This document shows positions 1 through 9,289 of a stretch of 64,000 nucleotides of DNA, piece after piece. Location: NCBI GenBank assembly GCA_963702595.1, contig CAVPDC010000013.1:62001-126000 (forward strand), given 5' to 3'. The notes under the pieces were generated by a model. The model did not search any database. It saw nothing but the letters and a program-made list of their open reading frames with translations, and was not told the DNA's origin. A program made the translations under genes and the position numbers. Numbering within the stretch: position 1 is the stretch's first letter; each line of letters starts with the position of its first letter. The DNA comes from JALORV01 sp963702595. Lineage in GTDB: Bacteria > Pseudomonadota > Gammaproteobacteria > Burkholderiales > Burkholderiaceae_F.

Positions 1-589
1 GTTCCTTGGCGTTGTGGAACATGTAGAGCGCGAAGTCGAAGATGCCCCCTGACACGCGCTTGCCGTCGACCAGCACGTGCTTTTCGTCGAGGTGCCAGCC
101 GCGTGGCCGCACCACGAGCGTGGCCACCTTGTCGTTGAGCTTGTAGACCTTGCCGCCCTGCTCCAGCACGATCGTGCGGCGGATCGCGTCGATCAGGTTG
201 ATCTGGCCGGTGATCTGGTTGTCCCAGTTCGGCGAGTTGCTGTCCTCGAAGTCGGTCATGTACGAATCCGCCCCGGAGTTCAGCGCATTGATGATCATCT
301 TGCGCTCGACCGGTCCCGTGATCTCGACACGCCGGCAGTGCAGGTCGGCCGGGATCGGCGCGATCGTCCAGCTGGCGTCGCGGACGGACTTCGTATCGGG
401 CAGGAAATCGGGGCGCTCTCCCGCATCGAGGCGCTTCGCTCGTTCAACGCGGTTGGCGAGCAGTTCCTGGCGCCGCGGCTCGAAGGCGCGATGAAGCTGT
501 GCCACCAGCGCCAGCGCGTCGCTGGTAAGGATGCGTTCGTATCCGGGGGCGAGCGGCGCCGTGATCTGGACGCCGGTTGGGGTGCTCAT
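1..589 (-). CDS. aceB: Malate synthase A, N-terminal part (runs off the left edge)
   Basis: Malate synthase condenses glyoxylate with acetyl-CoA to malate, the second step of the glyoxylate shunt. About 196 codons are visible, from ATG at 589-587 to the window edge. The translation begins MSTPTGVQITAPLAPGYE and carries hallmark segments of the family: MTDFEDSNSPNWDNQITGQ, VVRPRGWHLDEKH, and GGIFDFALYMFHNA at the edge. The start overlaps the stop of the upstream dehalogenase by 4 bp (ATGA), so translation is probably coupled. Isocitrate lyase lies 1.9 kb upstream on the same strand, which fits the pathway. The C-terminal two thirds, including most of the active site, are outside the window. 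Confidence 0.95.
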   Translation of the reverse strand, partial: MSTPTGVQITAPLAPGYERILTSDALALVAQLHRAFEPRRQELLANRVERAKRLDAGERPDFLPDTKSVRDASWTIAPIPADLHCRRVEITGPVERKMIINALNSGADSYMTDFEDSNSPNWDNQITGQINLIDAIRRTIVLEQGGKVYKLNDKVATLVVRPRGWHLDEKHVLVDGKRVSGGIFDFALYMFHNAKE

Positions 590-1281
590 GCAGCAGTCTC
601 CGTCTGATTTCGGGTAGGAAAGGCGAGTAGGAATTCGGCGGCATCGATCAGCGTCGCCCCGACGTGGGGTCGTACGCCGAGTTGCTCGAACGGCAGGCCG
701 GACCGGTTGACCCAATAGCTCGTGTATCCGTACCAGGCCGCGCCTGCCGCGTCCCAGCCATTGCTCGACACGAACAGGATCTCGTCAGCCGGCCTCTTCA
801 GCGCGCGCGGCCCGAGGGCATAGACCTGCGGTGAGGTCTTGAAGGCGCGCACCTGGTCGGCAGACAGCACGATGTCGATGTAGCGGTGGAGGCCAGAGGT
901 CACGAGCGATGTCTCGAGCATCTCGGAATCCCCGTTTGACAGCACGCCGGTCTGCACCCCCGCGCGTTGCAGTCGCTCGAGCGCCGGAGCCACATCGACA
1001 AACGGCGCAAGCCGCTTGTATTCGTCCTGAAGCGCCGTCAACTGCATCGCGTCGACCGGTAGGTTCAGTGCCTGGACCGCGTATTCGAGCGCTTCGCGCG
1101 TAATCTGGGAGAACGGCACGTAGCGCCCGGACATCGACCGCACGCGCGAATACTCGATCTGCTTGTCGCGCCACAGCGCGGCGAGCTGAGCGCCGTGACC
1201 AGGAAACATCTTCTCGGCACTGCGCGTCACCGAATAGACGTCCAGCAGCGTGCCAAAGACGTCGAACAGCGCGGCGCGCAT
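586..1281 (-). CDS. Haloacid dehalogenase type II (L-2-haloacid dehalogenase)
   Basis: A 231-residue HAD-superfamily hydrolase of the L-2-haloacid dehalogenase group, which replaces the halogen of short 2-haloalkanoates by hydroxyl through an aspartyl ester. The nucleophile motif is FDVFGTLLD (Asp7). Family residues are present in order: the Arg of WRDKQIEYSRVRS, Ser-Asn of LSNGDS, Lys of AFKTSPQVYALG, and FVSSNGWDAAGA. The start at 1281 is chosen for its GGGGAG ribosome site and because the motif I aspartate then falls at the usual place; a longer open frame upstream is out of frame with family alignments. It overlaps aceB by 4 bp. Acting on haloacetate would give glycolate, which can feed the glyoxylate route; that link is inference, and the real substrate may be another phosphate or halide ester. 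Confidence 0.88.
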   Translation of the reverse strand: MRAALFDVFGTLLDVYSVTRSAEKMFPGHGAQLAALWRDKQIEYSRVRSMSGRYVPFSQITREALEYAVQALNLPVDAMQLTALQDEYKRLAPFVDVAPALERLQRAGVQTGVLSNGDSEMLETSLVTSGLHRYIDIVLSADQVRAFKTSPQVYALGPRALKRPADEILFVSSNGWDAAGAAWYGYTSYWVNRSGLPFEQLGVRPHVGATLIDAAEFLLAFPTRNQTETAA

Positions 1282-1319
1282 TTCCAGCTCTCCCCAGGGC
1301 CTTTTTTCCTCTGGCGCCG

Positions 1320-1325
1320 AGTATA
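1320..1325 (-). promoter_or_regulatory. Possible -10 box for the dehalogenase-aceB unit
   Basis: Read on the minus strand the hexamer is TATACT, five of six bases of the sigma-70 -10 consensus. It lies about 39 bp ahead of the dehalogenase start. I could not find a good -35 hexamer at 16-18 bp, so this is a weak call. Confidence 0.3.
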
Positions 1326-1439
1326 GGTGAAGCGCCGGCGTGAACTTGTATGTGCAGTGCCTCGATCCCGCGCGGCGCATCCACACGCGCTGGCCCGGGC
1401 ATCGATCCCAGAAGCGTCTTGCTCGCTCGAGTTGGGTCC

Positions 1440-2324
1440 TTAGGGCTTGCGCTGCAGGAAACGCGGCAGTGGCAGCGCATCGCGCAGGCGCCCCGCCGCA
1501 GGAGCGCCGGTCACACCGCCCGGGGTTGCAGCCGTGGACGCGTCGGCCGCAGGGCCAGGCGTCACTGACCTCGGACCACGCGAAAGGGTATCTGGCTTGG
1601 GCTGCTCCACGACCGGCGTCGCCGCATCGCGGGCGGCGGGAGCGTCCACCGGTCGTCCGCTCGTAGCCGCACCCGCGTTCGCCGGCACCTGCAGCAGCGG
1701 CCGCAGCCATTGCAGCAGCGGCCTCCAATGCGTCAGTTCCTCCGCCACATCGGCCTGCGGCACATCGAACAGGGTCAAGCCCTGCTCCGCGCAGCGGATG
1801 TACGCGTGCGACTGCGGCAGCACGGCGACCAGCTGAACCTTCTGCTCCGTGGCCCACGCCCGCACCCGTTCCACCGCTTCGGTGCGGGGGTCGATCCGCA
1901 TGCCGACGACCGCCACCCTGCAGCGTCCGGACTGCACGCGCGGCATCGTCCTCAGCTCGGCCAGGCAATCGGCCGCCGACGTACGATCAAAGAGGGAATT
2001 GCTGATTGGCATCACGATCGCGTCCGCGTACATCACGACGCGCGCCAGGTCGAGACCCGTCAGCCCGCCCGGCGTATCCATCACCACGTGATCGATGCCC
2101 ACCGGAGTGCGTACAAAAGTCTTCGCATCGACGTTCCAGCCGACAATGCGCGTTTGCTCTCCAGTCGCCTTGCGGTGCCGCAGCCAGGCCCGCGTCGATT
2201 GCTGGCGGTCGATATCCCCCAGCGCCACCGCGGCACCCACGTTCGCGAACACGGCGGCAAAGTGCGTCGCCAGCGTGCTCTTGCCGCTGCCGCCCTTCCG
2301 ATTGACTACCGCGATGACGGACAT
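1440..2324 (-). CDS. ParA/MinD-family ATPase with a Pro/Ala-rich C-terminal tail
   Basis: A 294-residue ParA-like P-loop ATPase (COG1192 type). The deviant Walker A motif KGGSGKST is at residues 10-17, followed by LGDIDRQQSTRAWLRHR (Walker A' region) and VVMDTPGGLTG (Walker B). The ATPase fold ends near residue 210. The remaining 80 or so residues are rich in Ala, Pro and Gly, look disordered, and end LPLPRFLQRKP. There is no ParB gene or parS-like repeat next to it, so it is an orphan ParA that may position some other cargo. It sits between aceA and the dehalogenase-aceB pair, all on the same strand, with 164 bp and 158 bp spacers. The molecular partner cannot be read from the sequence. Confidence 0.85.
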   Translation of the reverse strand: MSVIAVVNRKGGSGKSTLATHFAAVFANVGAAVALGDIDRQQSTRAWLRHRKATGEQTRIVGWNVDAKTFVRTPVGIDHVVMDTPGGLTGLDLARVVMYADAIVMPISNSLFDRTSAADCLAELRTMPRVQSGRCRVAVVGMRIDPRTEAVERVRAWATEQKVQLVAVLPQSHAYIRCAEQGLTLFDVPQADVAEELTHWRPLLQWLRPLLQVPANAGAATSGRPVDAPAARDAATPVVEQPKPDTLSRGPRSVTPGPAADASTAATPGGVTGAPAAGRLRDALPLPRFLQRKP

Positions 2325-2433
2325 GTCGGCAGCGTTCGGTTGGCGTTCAGGGGGCGCATGGGCATCACAGCGGCGATGTTCACGATACTACAGCGTCACA
2401 CGACCCGACGACAAAGCGCTGTGCCGGCCGCGC

Positions 2434-2463
2434 AAAAGAAAGCCGCGGGACACGCCCGCGGCT
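2434..2463 (-). terminator. Rho-independent terminator of aceA
   Basis: A perfect 9-bp inverted repeat (agccgcggg at 2441-2449, cccgcggct at 2455-2463) with a 5-nt loop. On the minus strand it is followed by a T-rich tract (TTCTTTT, 2440-2434). It lies 26 bp past the aceA stop, so it should end the aceA transcript before the ParA gene. Confidence 0.85.
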
Positions 2464-2488
2464 TCCTGGTGGCCCATGACATGCGGGA

Positions 2489-3808
<1,320 letters not shown>

Positions 3809-3904
3809 TTATCTCTCCTACGTGGATCACCGGATTTGGCCTGTCCGTCAGGGGCGACGGATTGGATCGAATCCTAAGGGTGATCGCGCAGCGCAGCAAG
3901 TCCA

Positions 3905-3950
3905 ATAACATTTATAAGACTAACAATTGAACCTTGTTATAACAATAACT
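3905..3950 (-). promoter_or_regulatory. AT-rich upstream region of aceA with a 12-bp palindrome
   Basis: Part of the 355-bp spacer 3809-4163, which holds no convincing gene. This stretch is far more AT-rich than its surroundings and contains the perfect palindrome TTGTTATAACAA (3934-3945). A TATAAA hexamer lies a few bases closer to aceA on the minus strand. I could not fix a -35/-10 pair with normal spacing. A regulator-binding site near the aceA promoter is the most likely reading. Confidence 0.5.
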
Positions 3951-4024
3951 TACGAAACTCATTTCGCGATCCGGAACAATGTTTGATCTCCTGAAAAGCC
4001 GCGCGCTGCTCCGCGCCAATGAAC

Positions 4025-4039
4025 TTCCGTAATGCGGAA
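4025..4039. promoter_or_regulatory. TTCCG-N5-CGGAA inverted repeat upstream of aceA
   Basis: Two perfect 5-bp arms (4025-4029 and 4035-4039) separated by TAATG, about 220 bp upstream of aceA. The size and spacing resemble operators of dimeric regulators such as the IclR family, which controls glyoxylate genes in some bacteria. The assignment to a family is inference. Confidence 0.3.
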
Positions 4040-4163
4040 TGGGCCGCGCGATCCGAAAAATCAGGGCCGAGGGCAACCTATCGGAGAGCCCGCCGGGAGC
4101 GCCGCGGCGCCGGGCAATTGCATGAGGCTCGTCAGCCGCCGGCACGGCGAGCGCCGCGCTGAA

Positions 4164-4667
4164 TCAATGCAGAGGCTGCTGGCTGATGATCACGCCATCG
4201 CGGTCGGCGTAGATCCACTGGCCAGGACGCAGAGTCGCTCCGAGAAACGTTACGGGAACGTCGCGTTGGCCCTCGCCGCGCTTGATTGATCGCCGCGGGT
4301 GCAACGCCAGCGCACGCACGCCGATTTCGCAGGCATCGATTTCGTCGGCGTCGCGGGCGCAGCCGTAGATCACAACCCCCGCCCAGCCGTTGCGCGCGGC
4401 GGCAGCCGCCAGGTTGCCCCCGAGCACGGCGCAACGCAGGCTGCCGCCCGCATCGACGACGGCCACACGCCCGTCACCGGGCTCCTTGACCAGATCGGCG
4501 AGCAGGCTGTTGTCCTCGAAGAGTTTCAGCGTCACCATCGGTCCGCTGAACGCCATGGCTCGCCCGAGCGCGATCAGTCCCGGTTGCAGCACCTGCACGG
4601 TGCCGCTCTCGACCCCGGCCTCGTGGGCATCGAGCAGGTCTGTCGTGGCGAAGCGAGCTCCGCTCAC
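4164..4667 (-). CDS. RraA-family protein (possible HMG/oxaloacetate aldolase)
   Basis: A 167-residue RraA-fold protein. Members include the RNase E regulator RraA and class II 4-hydroxy-4-methyl-2-oxoglutarate/oxaloacetate aldolases. Family segments are ATTDLLDAHE near the N-terminus, LLADLVKEPGDGRVAVVDAGG, LRCAVLGGNLAAAAARNGWAG and the metal-site region YADRDGVIIS. The GTG at 4667 is chosen because it overlaps the MFS stop by 4 bp (GTGA) and gives the normal family length; the open frame continues far upstream only as a shadow of the MFS gene. Adjacent to a transporter rather than to RNase E, it could equally be a small-molecule aldolase; sequence alone does not decide. Confidence 0.8.
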   Translation of the reverse strand: MSGARFATTDLLDAHEAGVESGTVQVLQPGLIALGRAMAFSGPMVTLKLFEDNSLLADLVKEPGDGRVAVVDAGGSLRCAVLGGNLAAAAARNGWAGVVIYGCARDADEIDACEIGVRALALHPRRSIKRGEGQRDVPVTFLGATLRPGQWIYADRDGVIISQQPLH

Positions 4668-5917
4668 GCGTGGCCCCGCTGCGGCGCCGCGGCGCGGGCA
4701 CTGCCGCCAACGCGCCAGGCTGTCAGCAGCGCCGCGACCTGCAGAACGGCGACCGCCATCAGTGCCTCGTTGAAGTGCCCGGCATCGAGCAGCGGTCCGA
4801 ACAGCAGCGGTGACAGCGCCAGCCCCGTATCCAGTCCGGAGTAGACGAATCCGTAGACGCGACCGAATGCGGCCTTGCCGAAGCGGCTGGTCGCGGCGCG
4901 GCGTACTAGCAAATCGCGGTTCGGACCCGCCACGCCGACGCCAAAGCCCATTATCGCCATCAGAGGCAGCAGCATCGCCGCCGGCGGCGCCCCCGACGCG
5001 ATGATGACGGCCATCGTGGCTGCGAGCCCGAGCGCGGCTGCGATGAGCCATTCGTTGTGCTCGCTGCGCGTCGCGAGGAAGCCGCCGGTCACAATTCCGG
5101 CCGCACTGCCGAGCAGGTAGGCGGTCAGCCCGGCGGTCGCGATTGTCAGCGACACGCCGTAGACCTCGCCGAGTATGGCCGGCGAGTAGTTCTGCAGGAT
5201 GCCGAATGCCGCCGTGGTCAGGAAGAAGAACGCGAAGCACAGCCAGACCGCCCCGGACCGCATGAAGTCGAAGCGGCTGCGATCGATCGGCCGGGCCCGC
5301 TCCTCGGCGCGCGCAACGACCTCATGCGCGGCATCCCCGAGCACGCCGCGCCGCAGCCACAGAATCGCAAGCACAGCGAATCCAACGCCCGCCGCTGCAA
5401 ACCCGGCCACGTTCCAGTCGGTGGCGGTCGCAATGCCCGCCATGAACACGGGCGCTGCCGCCCAGCCCAGGTTGCCGGACAGGCCGTGGACCGAAAACGC
5501 ATGACCGAGGCGCGGCTGCGCCACTCGATGATTCAGCAGCGTGAAGTCGGCCGGATGAAAGATGCTGTTGCCTAGGCCTGCGACCGCGGCGGTCAATATC
5601 AACATCGGATAGTTGTGCGAAACACCGAGCAACAGGCCGGAGAACGCCAAGAGGCCGATCCCGAAGAACAGTACGGGCCGTGCACCGACACGGTCGACCA
5701 CGAACCCGGCGACCGCCTGGCCGACGCCGCTGACGATGAAGAACACGGTCATCAGCAACCCGGCCTCCGTAAAGCTGAGCGAAAAGTCCCGCATCAGCCA
5801 CGGAAACAGCGGCGGCAGCATCAGGTGGAAAAAGTGCGATGTTCCGTGCGCCAGCCCGACGAGACCGATGATCTCGGCATCGTGGCGCAGTGACATCGCA
5901 GGCGCGGGCGCACTCAT
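4664..5917 (-). CDS. MFS transporter
   Basis: A 417-residue major facilitator superfamily protein with about 12 predicted membrane helices in two halves. The N-terminal helix pair contains HGTSHFFHLMLPPLFPWL, followed by an MFS loop 2-3 motif (GFVVDRVGARPVLFFGIG, loosely G-x3-D-R-x-G-R). The second half ends with Ala-rich helices and a short charged tail. It overlaps the RraA-family gene by 4 bp, so the two probably act together, for example import of an organic acid and its cleavage. No substrate can be inferred with confidence. The spacer to the divergent nucleotidase gene (5918-6076) presumably holds both promoters. Confidence 0.85.
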   Translation of the reverse strand: MSAPAPAMSLRHDAEIIGLVGLAHGTSHFFHLMLPPLFPWLMRDFSLSFTEAGLLMTVFFIVSGVGQAVAGFVVDRVGARPVLFFGIGLLAFSGLLLGVSHNYPMLILTAAVAGLGNSIFHPADFTLLNHRVAQPRLGHAFSVHGLSGNLGWAAAPVFMAGIATATDWNVAGFAAAGVGFAVLAILWLRRGVLGDAAHEVVARAEERARPIDRSRFDFMRSGAVWLCFAFFFLTTAAFGILQNYSPAILGEVYGVSLTIATAGLTAYLLGSAAGIVTGGFLATRSEHNEWLIAAALGLAATMAVIIASGAPPAAMLLPLMAIMGFGVGVAGPNRDLLVRRAATSRFGKAAFGRVYGFVYSGLDTGLALSPLLFGPLLDAGHFNEALMAVAVLQVAALLTAWRVGGSARAAAPQRGHA

Positions 5918-6076
5918 CGGCGTTCGTGGTCGTTGCAGCGCGAGGCGGGGCGACGACTTTATCAGACGGTCCGCCGACTGCAGCGCGGAATCATGGCCCG
6001 TCCAACGCCATTAAGCTTCAGTGCGCGAGGCATTCGGCCTTCCTTGCACCTGTTCATGATCGAACCTGCCACCTTG

Positions 6077-7789
6077 ATGACGCGGACGGCGCTTGCCATC
6101 GCCCTGCTGCTTGCGGCACCGGCTGCCTGGTGCCAGGACGCCGTGCAGGTTCGAGTCATAGCGATCAATGACTTCCATGGTCACCTCGAACCCGGCGACA
6201 ACGCGGTGCAGGTGCCCGATCCCGACGATCCGGCAAGGAACGTGTCGTTGCGCAGCGGCGGTGCCGCCCATCTCGCCGCGCGCATCCGCCGACTGCGCGC
6301 CGAGCAAACCCACAGCATTGTCGTGTCGTCCGGTGACCTGATCGGCGCCTCTCCCCTCATTTCGGGGCTGTTCCTGGACGAGCCGACGATCGAGGTGATG
6401 AACGCCATCGGTCTCGACCTGAACGCGGTTGGGAATCACGAGTTCGACCGCGGAGCGCAGGAGTTGCTGCGCATCGTAGGGGGCGGGTGCCGCACCGACG
6501 CCGTGGGCGAGAGCGTTAGCTGTGCTTCGCACAGCCGCGCCTATACCGGCGCCCGCTTTCCGTTCGTCGCGGCAAACATCGATGACCGCGAAGGCCGACC
6601 GCTTTTCACACCGGCCGTCGTCCGCCGCTTCGACGGCGTGTCGGTCGGCTTCATCGGTGCCGTCACCCGCAGCACGCCGGGCATCGTCCAACCGAGCGGA
6701 ATCGCGGGGCTGCGCTTCTCCGGCGAAGCGCAGGCCATCAACTCAGCCGCCAGCCAACTGCGCAGGCAGGGCGTCAAGGCGATCGTCGCTGTCATTCACG
6801 AAGGCGGCGACGCGGACGGCGGTTTCAATGACTGCGACAACCCGCGTGGCGCGATATTCGAGATTGAACGCCAGCTCGACCCGGAGGTCGACGTCGTCCT
6901 GTCGGCGCACACGCACCGTGGCTACCGCTGTGTCATCAAGGATCGCCTCGTCATCCAGGGCGCGTCGTTCGGCCGGCTGGTTTCGGTCGTCGATCTCTCG
7001 ATCGACCGGACGAACGGTGAAGTCATGCGTGACCGGACCCGCGCGCGCAACGTACCGGTGCCCAACGGCTTGACGGACCAGGTGAAGCTGCAGGCAGCCT
7101 ACCCCGCACTGCCCCTGGACCCCGAGGTCGCCGCGATCGTCGAGCACTACCGCGAGCGTTCGGCGCCATTGGCAAGTCGACCCGTCGGTCAGCTCGCTGG
7201 GGTGTTCGACCGTAACGCGACAGCGGGCGGCGATCATGCGCTGGGTCGACTCATTGCCGACGCCCACCTGGCAGCCACCCACGAACAGGGCGCCGTCGTC
7301 GCGTTCACCAATCCCGGCGGCATCCGCACCGAGCTGAGGCCGCACTCGGAACAGGGCACGGTCACCTTCGGCGACCTGTACGCCGCGCAGCCATTCTCCA
7401 ACGCGCTTGTCACGGTCACGCTGACCGGGGCTCAACTAAAAGCATTGCTGGAGCAGCAATGGAACGCCCGCAACGCCGAGCGTCCCCGCATCCTGCAACC
7501 GTCGCGAGGCTTCAGCTACACATGGGATCCTGCGCGGCCGGCCGGCGAACGCGTCATTGCCGATTCGATAAGGCTCAACGGCCGTGGCATCGCGGCAGAT
7601 GGCAACTACCGGGTCACCGTCAACAGTTACCTTGCCGGCGGCGGCGACGGATTTCGCGTGTTGCGCGACGGTCGCGACGCCGTTGGCGGCCCGCTGGATA
7701 TCGAGGCACTCGTGACCTATGTGCGTCGCATCTCGGCCGCTCAGCCGATGCGCCCGGACCGCACGGCTCGCATCCAGCGGCGCGATTGA
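6077..7789 (+). CDS. Periplasmic 5'-nucleotidase / UshA-type metallophosphatase
   Basis: Hydrolyses nucleotides or related phosphoesters in the periplasm. About 570 residues with a signal peptide (MTRTALAIALLLAAPAAWC) and the two usual domains. The N-terminal metallophosphatase domain shows IAINDFHGHLEPG, VVSSGDLIGASPL, GNHEFDRG and SAHTHRGY, the dinuclear metal ligands. The C-terminal substrate domain contains GGDHALGRLIADAHLAA, FTNPGGIRTEL and YLAGGGDGF. Two in-frame ATGs (6056 and 6077) are possible; 6077 gives the tidier signal peptide, and neither has a strong ribosome site. It stands alone, divergent from the MFS gene. Confidence 0.9.
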   Translation: MTRTALAIALLLAAPAAWCQDAVQVRVIAINDFHGHLEPGDNAVQVPDPDDPARNVSLRSGGAAHLAARIRRLRAEQTHSIVVSSGDLIGASPLISGLFLDEPTIEVMNAIGLDLNAVGNHEFDRGAQELLRIVGGGCRTDAVGESVSCASHSRAYTGARFPFVAANIDDREGRPLFTPAVVRRFDGVSVGFIGAVTRSTPGIVQPSGIAGLRFSGEAQAINSAASQLRRQGVKAIVAVIHEGGDADGGFNDCDNPRGAIFEIERQLDPEVDVVLSAHTHRGYRCVIKDRLVIQGASFGRLVSVVDLSIDRTNGEVMRDRTRARNVPVPNGLTDQVKLQAAYPALPLDPEVAAIVEHYRERSAPLASRPVGQLAGVFDRNATAGGDHALGRLIADAHLAATHEQGAVVAFTNPGGIRTELRPHSEQGTVTFGDLYAAQPFSNALVTVTLTGAQLKALLEQQWNARNAERPRILQPSRGFSYTWDPARPAGERVIADSIRLNGRGIAADGNYRVTVNSYLAGGGDGFRVLRDGRDAVGGPLDIEALVTYVRRISAAQPMRPDRTARIQRRD

Positions 7790-7841
7790 ACGTTGGTCTT
7801 CCGGTGAGATAATTCGCGTTTCTGTTTCGCAGGATTCACCC

Positions 7842-9032
7842 ATGCGCCGCAATCGCGCGAGCACCCGTGCGCGGCACTCGGCCGACGCTGAAACACTGGT
7901 CAAGATGGCGCGTCGACTGGCCGAGTCGGGCAGCCGGCTGGAAGACCAGCTCTGGCAGCGCCGCCTGATCGAGCTGATCAACGATCGCCTGGCGCGCCGC
8001 AGTGACGAAGCCATCGACGCGGCGCTCGACGACCTGGCGCGCACCAGCCAGCGCGCCTACGACGACCTGGCGGACCTGGCGGAGAGCTGCGCCGAATCGA
8101 CTGCCGTGGAGATCGACGGCAAGCCGCACGACGTTCTGTTGCTTGCGCTGCCGCTGCTCGCCTGGTCGCGCTACAAGCTGCCCGCCACGACGCTGCCGGC
8201 AAGCGTCCTGGATAACCTGCGAGCGCAGCTGTCGGGGCACATTGCCGCCCGCGAGGCACGCGTGGCCGTCGCCGACTTCCTGTACGCGATCGACCAGTTG
8301 CCCGAGGCCTTTGGGGAAGTTCGCCGCCTGACCGAGCAGCTGGGTGACGCAGCCGCCGAGGGCATCGCGCTGCATATCGACCCACGCAAGCAAAGGGAAC
8401 CGATCGGCATGCTGGCCGACACGCGCTACCTGATCCTGGCGGTGGCCGTACCCAGCGGCGCGCCGCTTTTTCACTGGCAGGAGCTGGGGGTCGATCCGGA
8501 CGCGAAGATCGGCGCCCTGTCCGCATTCCGGGAACAGGCGGCGTCCGTCCTGCAGCCGATCCTGACCGGGTGCCGGTATCGCGTCCTGTCGCCTACCGCG
8601 TTCCACTCGGCTCTGCGATTCGCTGATCGCGAGTTGCGCGAGTTCTCGCTCGAAGCAGCCGTCGCCTACCTGAAGCTTGCCTACGACTTCGCGCCATCCA
8701 TGCTGGCGGCCACTGCCGGCTTGTTCGAGGACCCACAGGGCAATTCGGGAGGCGAAGTGCGAATCGGACTGGCGAAGGCCACCGACGACGATGCCGTGAT
8801 CGAAGGTGTGGTGTGGCCGCTGCTGGGCGACGACGAGGACCAGACGATGGAGGATGTCGAGAAGGCGCTGCGCGCGCTTGGCATCAGCCGCGTCGTGATG
8901 CACACGCATCGCTTTCCGCTGGAGTTCTGCGACGACTGCGGCGCGCCGATGTTTCCGAACGCCGCCGGGCACGTCGTGCACGCCGAGCCGCCGGACGAAG
9001 CCGAGGATCGTCCAGCCACGCCGCTGCACTGA
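7842..9032 (+). CDS. DUF2863 family protein
   Basis: A 396-residue cytosolic protein that matches my recollection of the DUF2863 family, found mainly in Burkholderiales and of unknown function. The start at 7842 has AGGA at proper spacing; a longer open frame upstream lies inside the nucleotidase gene. The first 200 residues are Ala/Leu-rich helices with many charged residues. The C-terminus carries CDDCGAPMFPN, a two-cysteine motif that could be half of a metal site. No catalytic motif is obvious. The 52-bp gap to the nucleotidase gene could allow co-transcription. Confidence 0.75.
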   Translation: MRRNRASTRARHSADAETLVKMARRLAESGSRLEDQLWQRRLIELINDRLARRSDEAIDAALDDLARTSQRAYDDLADLAESCAESTAVEIDGKPHDVLLLALPLLAWSRYKLPATTLPASVLDNLRAQLSGHIAAREARVAVADFLYAIDQLPEAFGEVRRLTEQLGDAAAEGIALHIDPRKQREPIGMLADTRYLILAVAVPSGAPLFHWQELGVDPDAKIGALSAFREQAASVLQPILTGCRYRVLSPTAFHSALRFADRELREFSLEAAVAYLKLAYDFAPSMLAATAGLFEDPQGNSGGEVRIGLAKATDDDAVIEGVVWPLLGDDEDQTMEDVEKALRALGISRVVMHTHRFPLEFCDDCGAPMFPNAAGHVVHAEPPDEAEDRPATPLH

Positions 9033-9039
9033 GCAGCGC

Positions 9040-9246
9040 CTATCTGGCCGGAACCAGCGCCTCGATGAGCGCGCGCAGCCTCGGCGTGACATGCCGGGCC
9101 GACGGATAGACGAGAGAAATCGGCATCGGCCTCGGGCGGTGCGCTGCCAGTACTTCAGTCAGTCGCCCCGCTTTTAGCGCCTCCGCGCACATGTAGTCCG
9201 GCACCTGCGCGATTGCGGCGGCCAATGGCATTACGCGAAGCGTCGA
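9040..9246 (-). pseudogene. C-terminal remnant of a LysR-type regulator
   Basis: About 65 codons encode a typical LysR effector-domain end: AIAQVPDYMCAEALKAGRL, then LAAHRPRPMPISLVYPSA, then RHVTPRLRALIEALVP and a normal stop. There is an in-frame stop a few codons upstream (near 9265) and only 43 bp remain before the dehydrogenase gene, so no DNA-binding domain can be encoded here. It is read as a deletion remnant. LysR genes such as dmlR or ttuA often adjoin D-malate/tartrate dehydrogenase genes, so this may be the former regulator of the next gene. Confidence 0.7.
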
Positions 9247-9289
9247 GATCCGCAGGGGCGCACCCTAACGCGGGACCGGTAAGCGAAGC

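Noticed and set aside
3912..4145. A 77-codon open frame upstream of aceA
   Set aside because: Spans the AT-rich control region and its palindromes; no ribosome site or family likeness.
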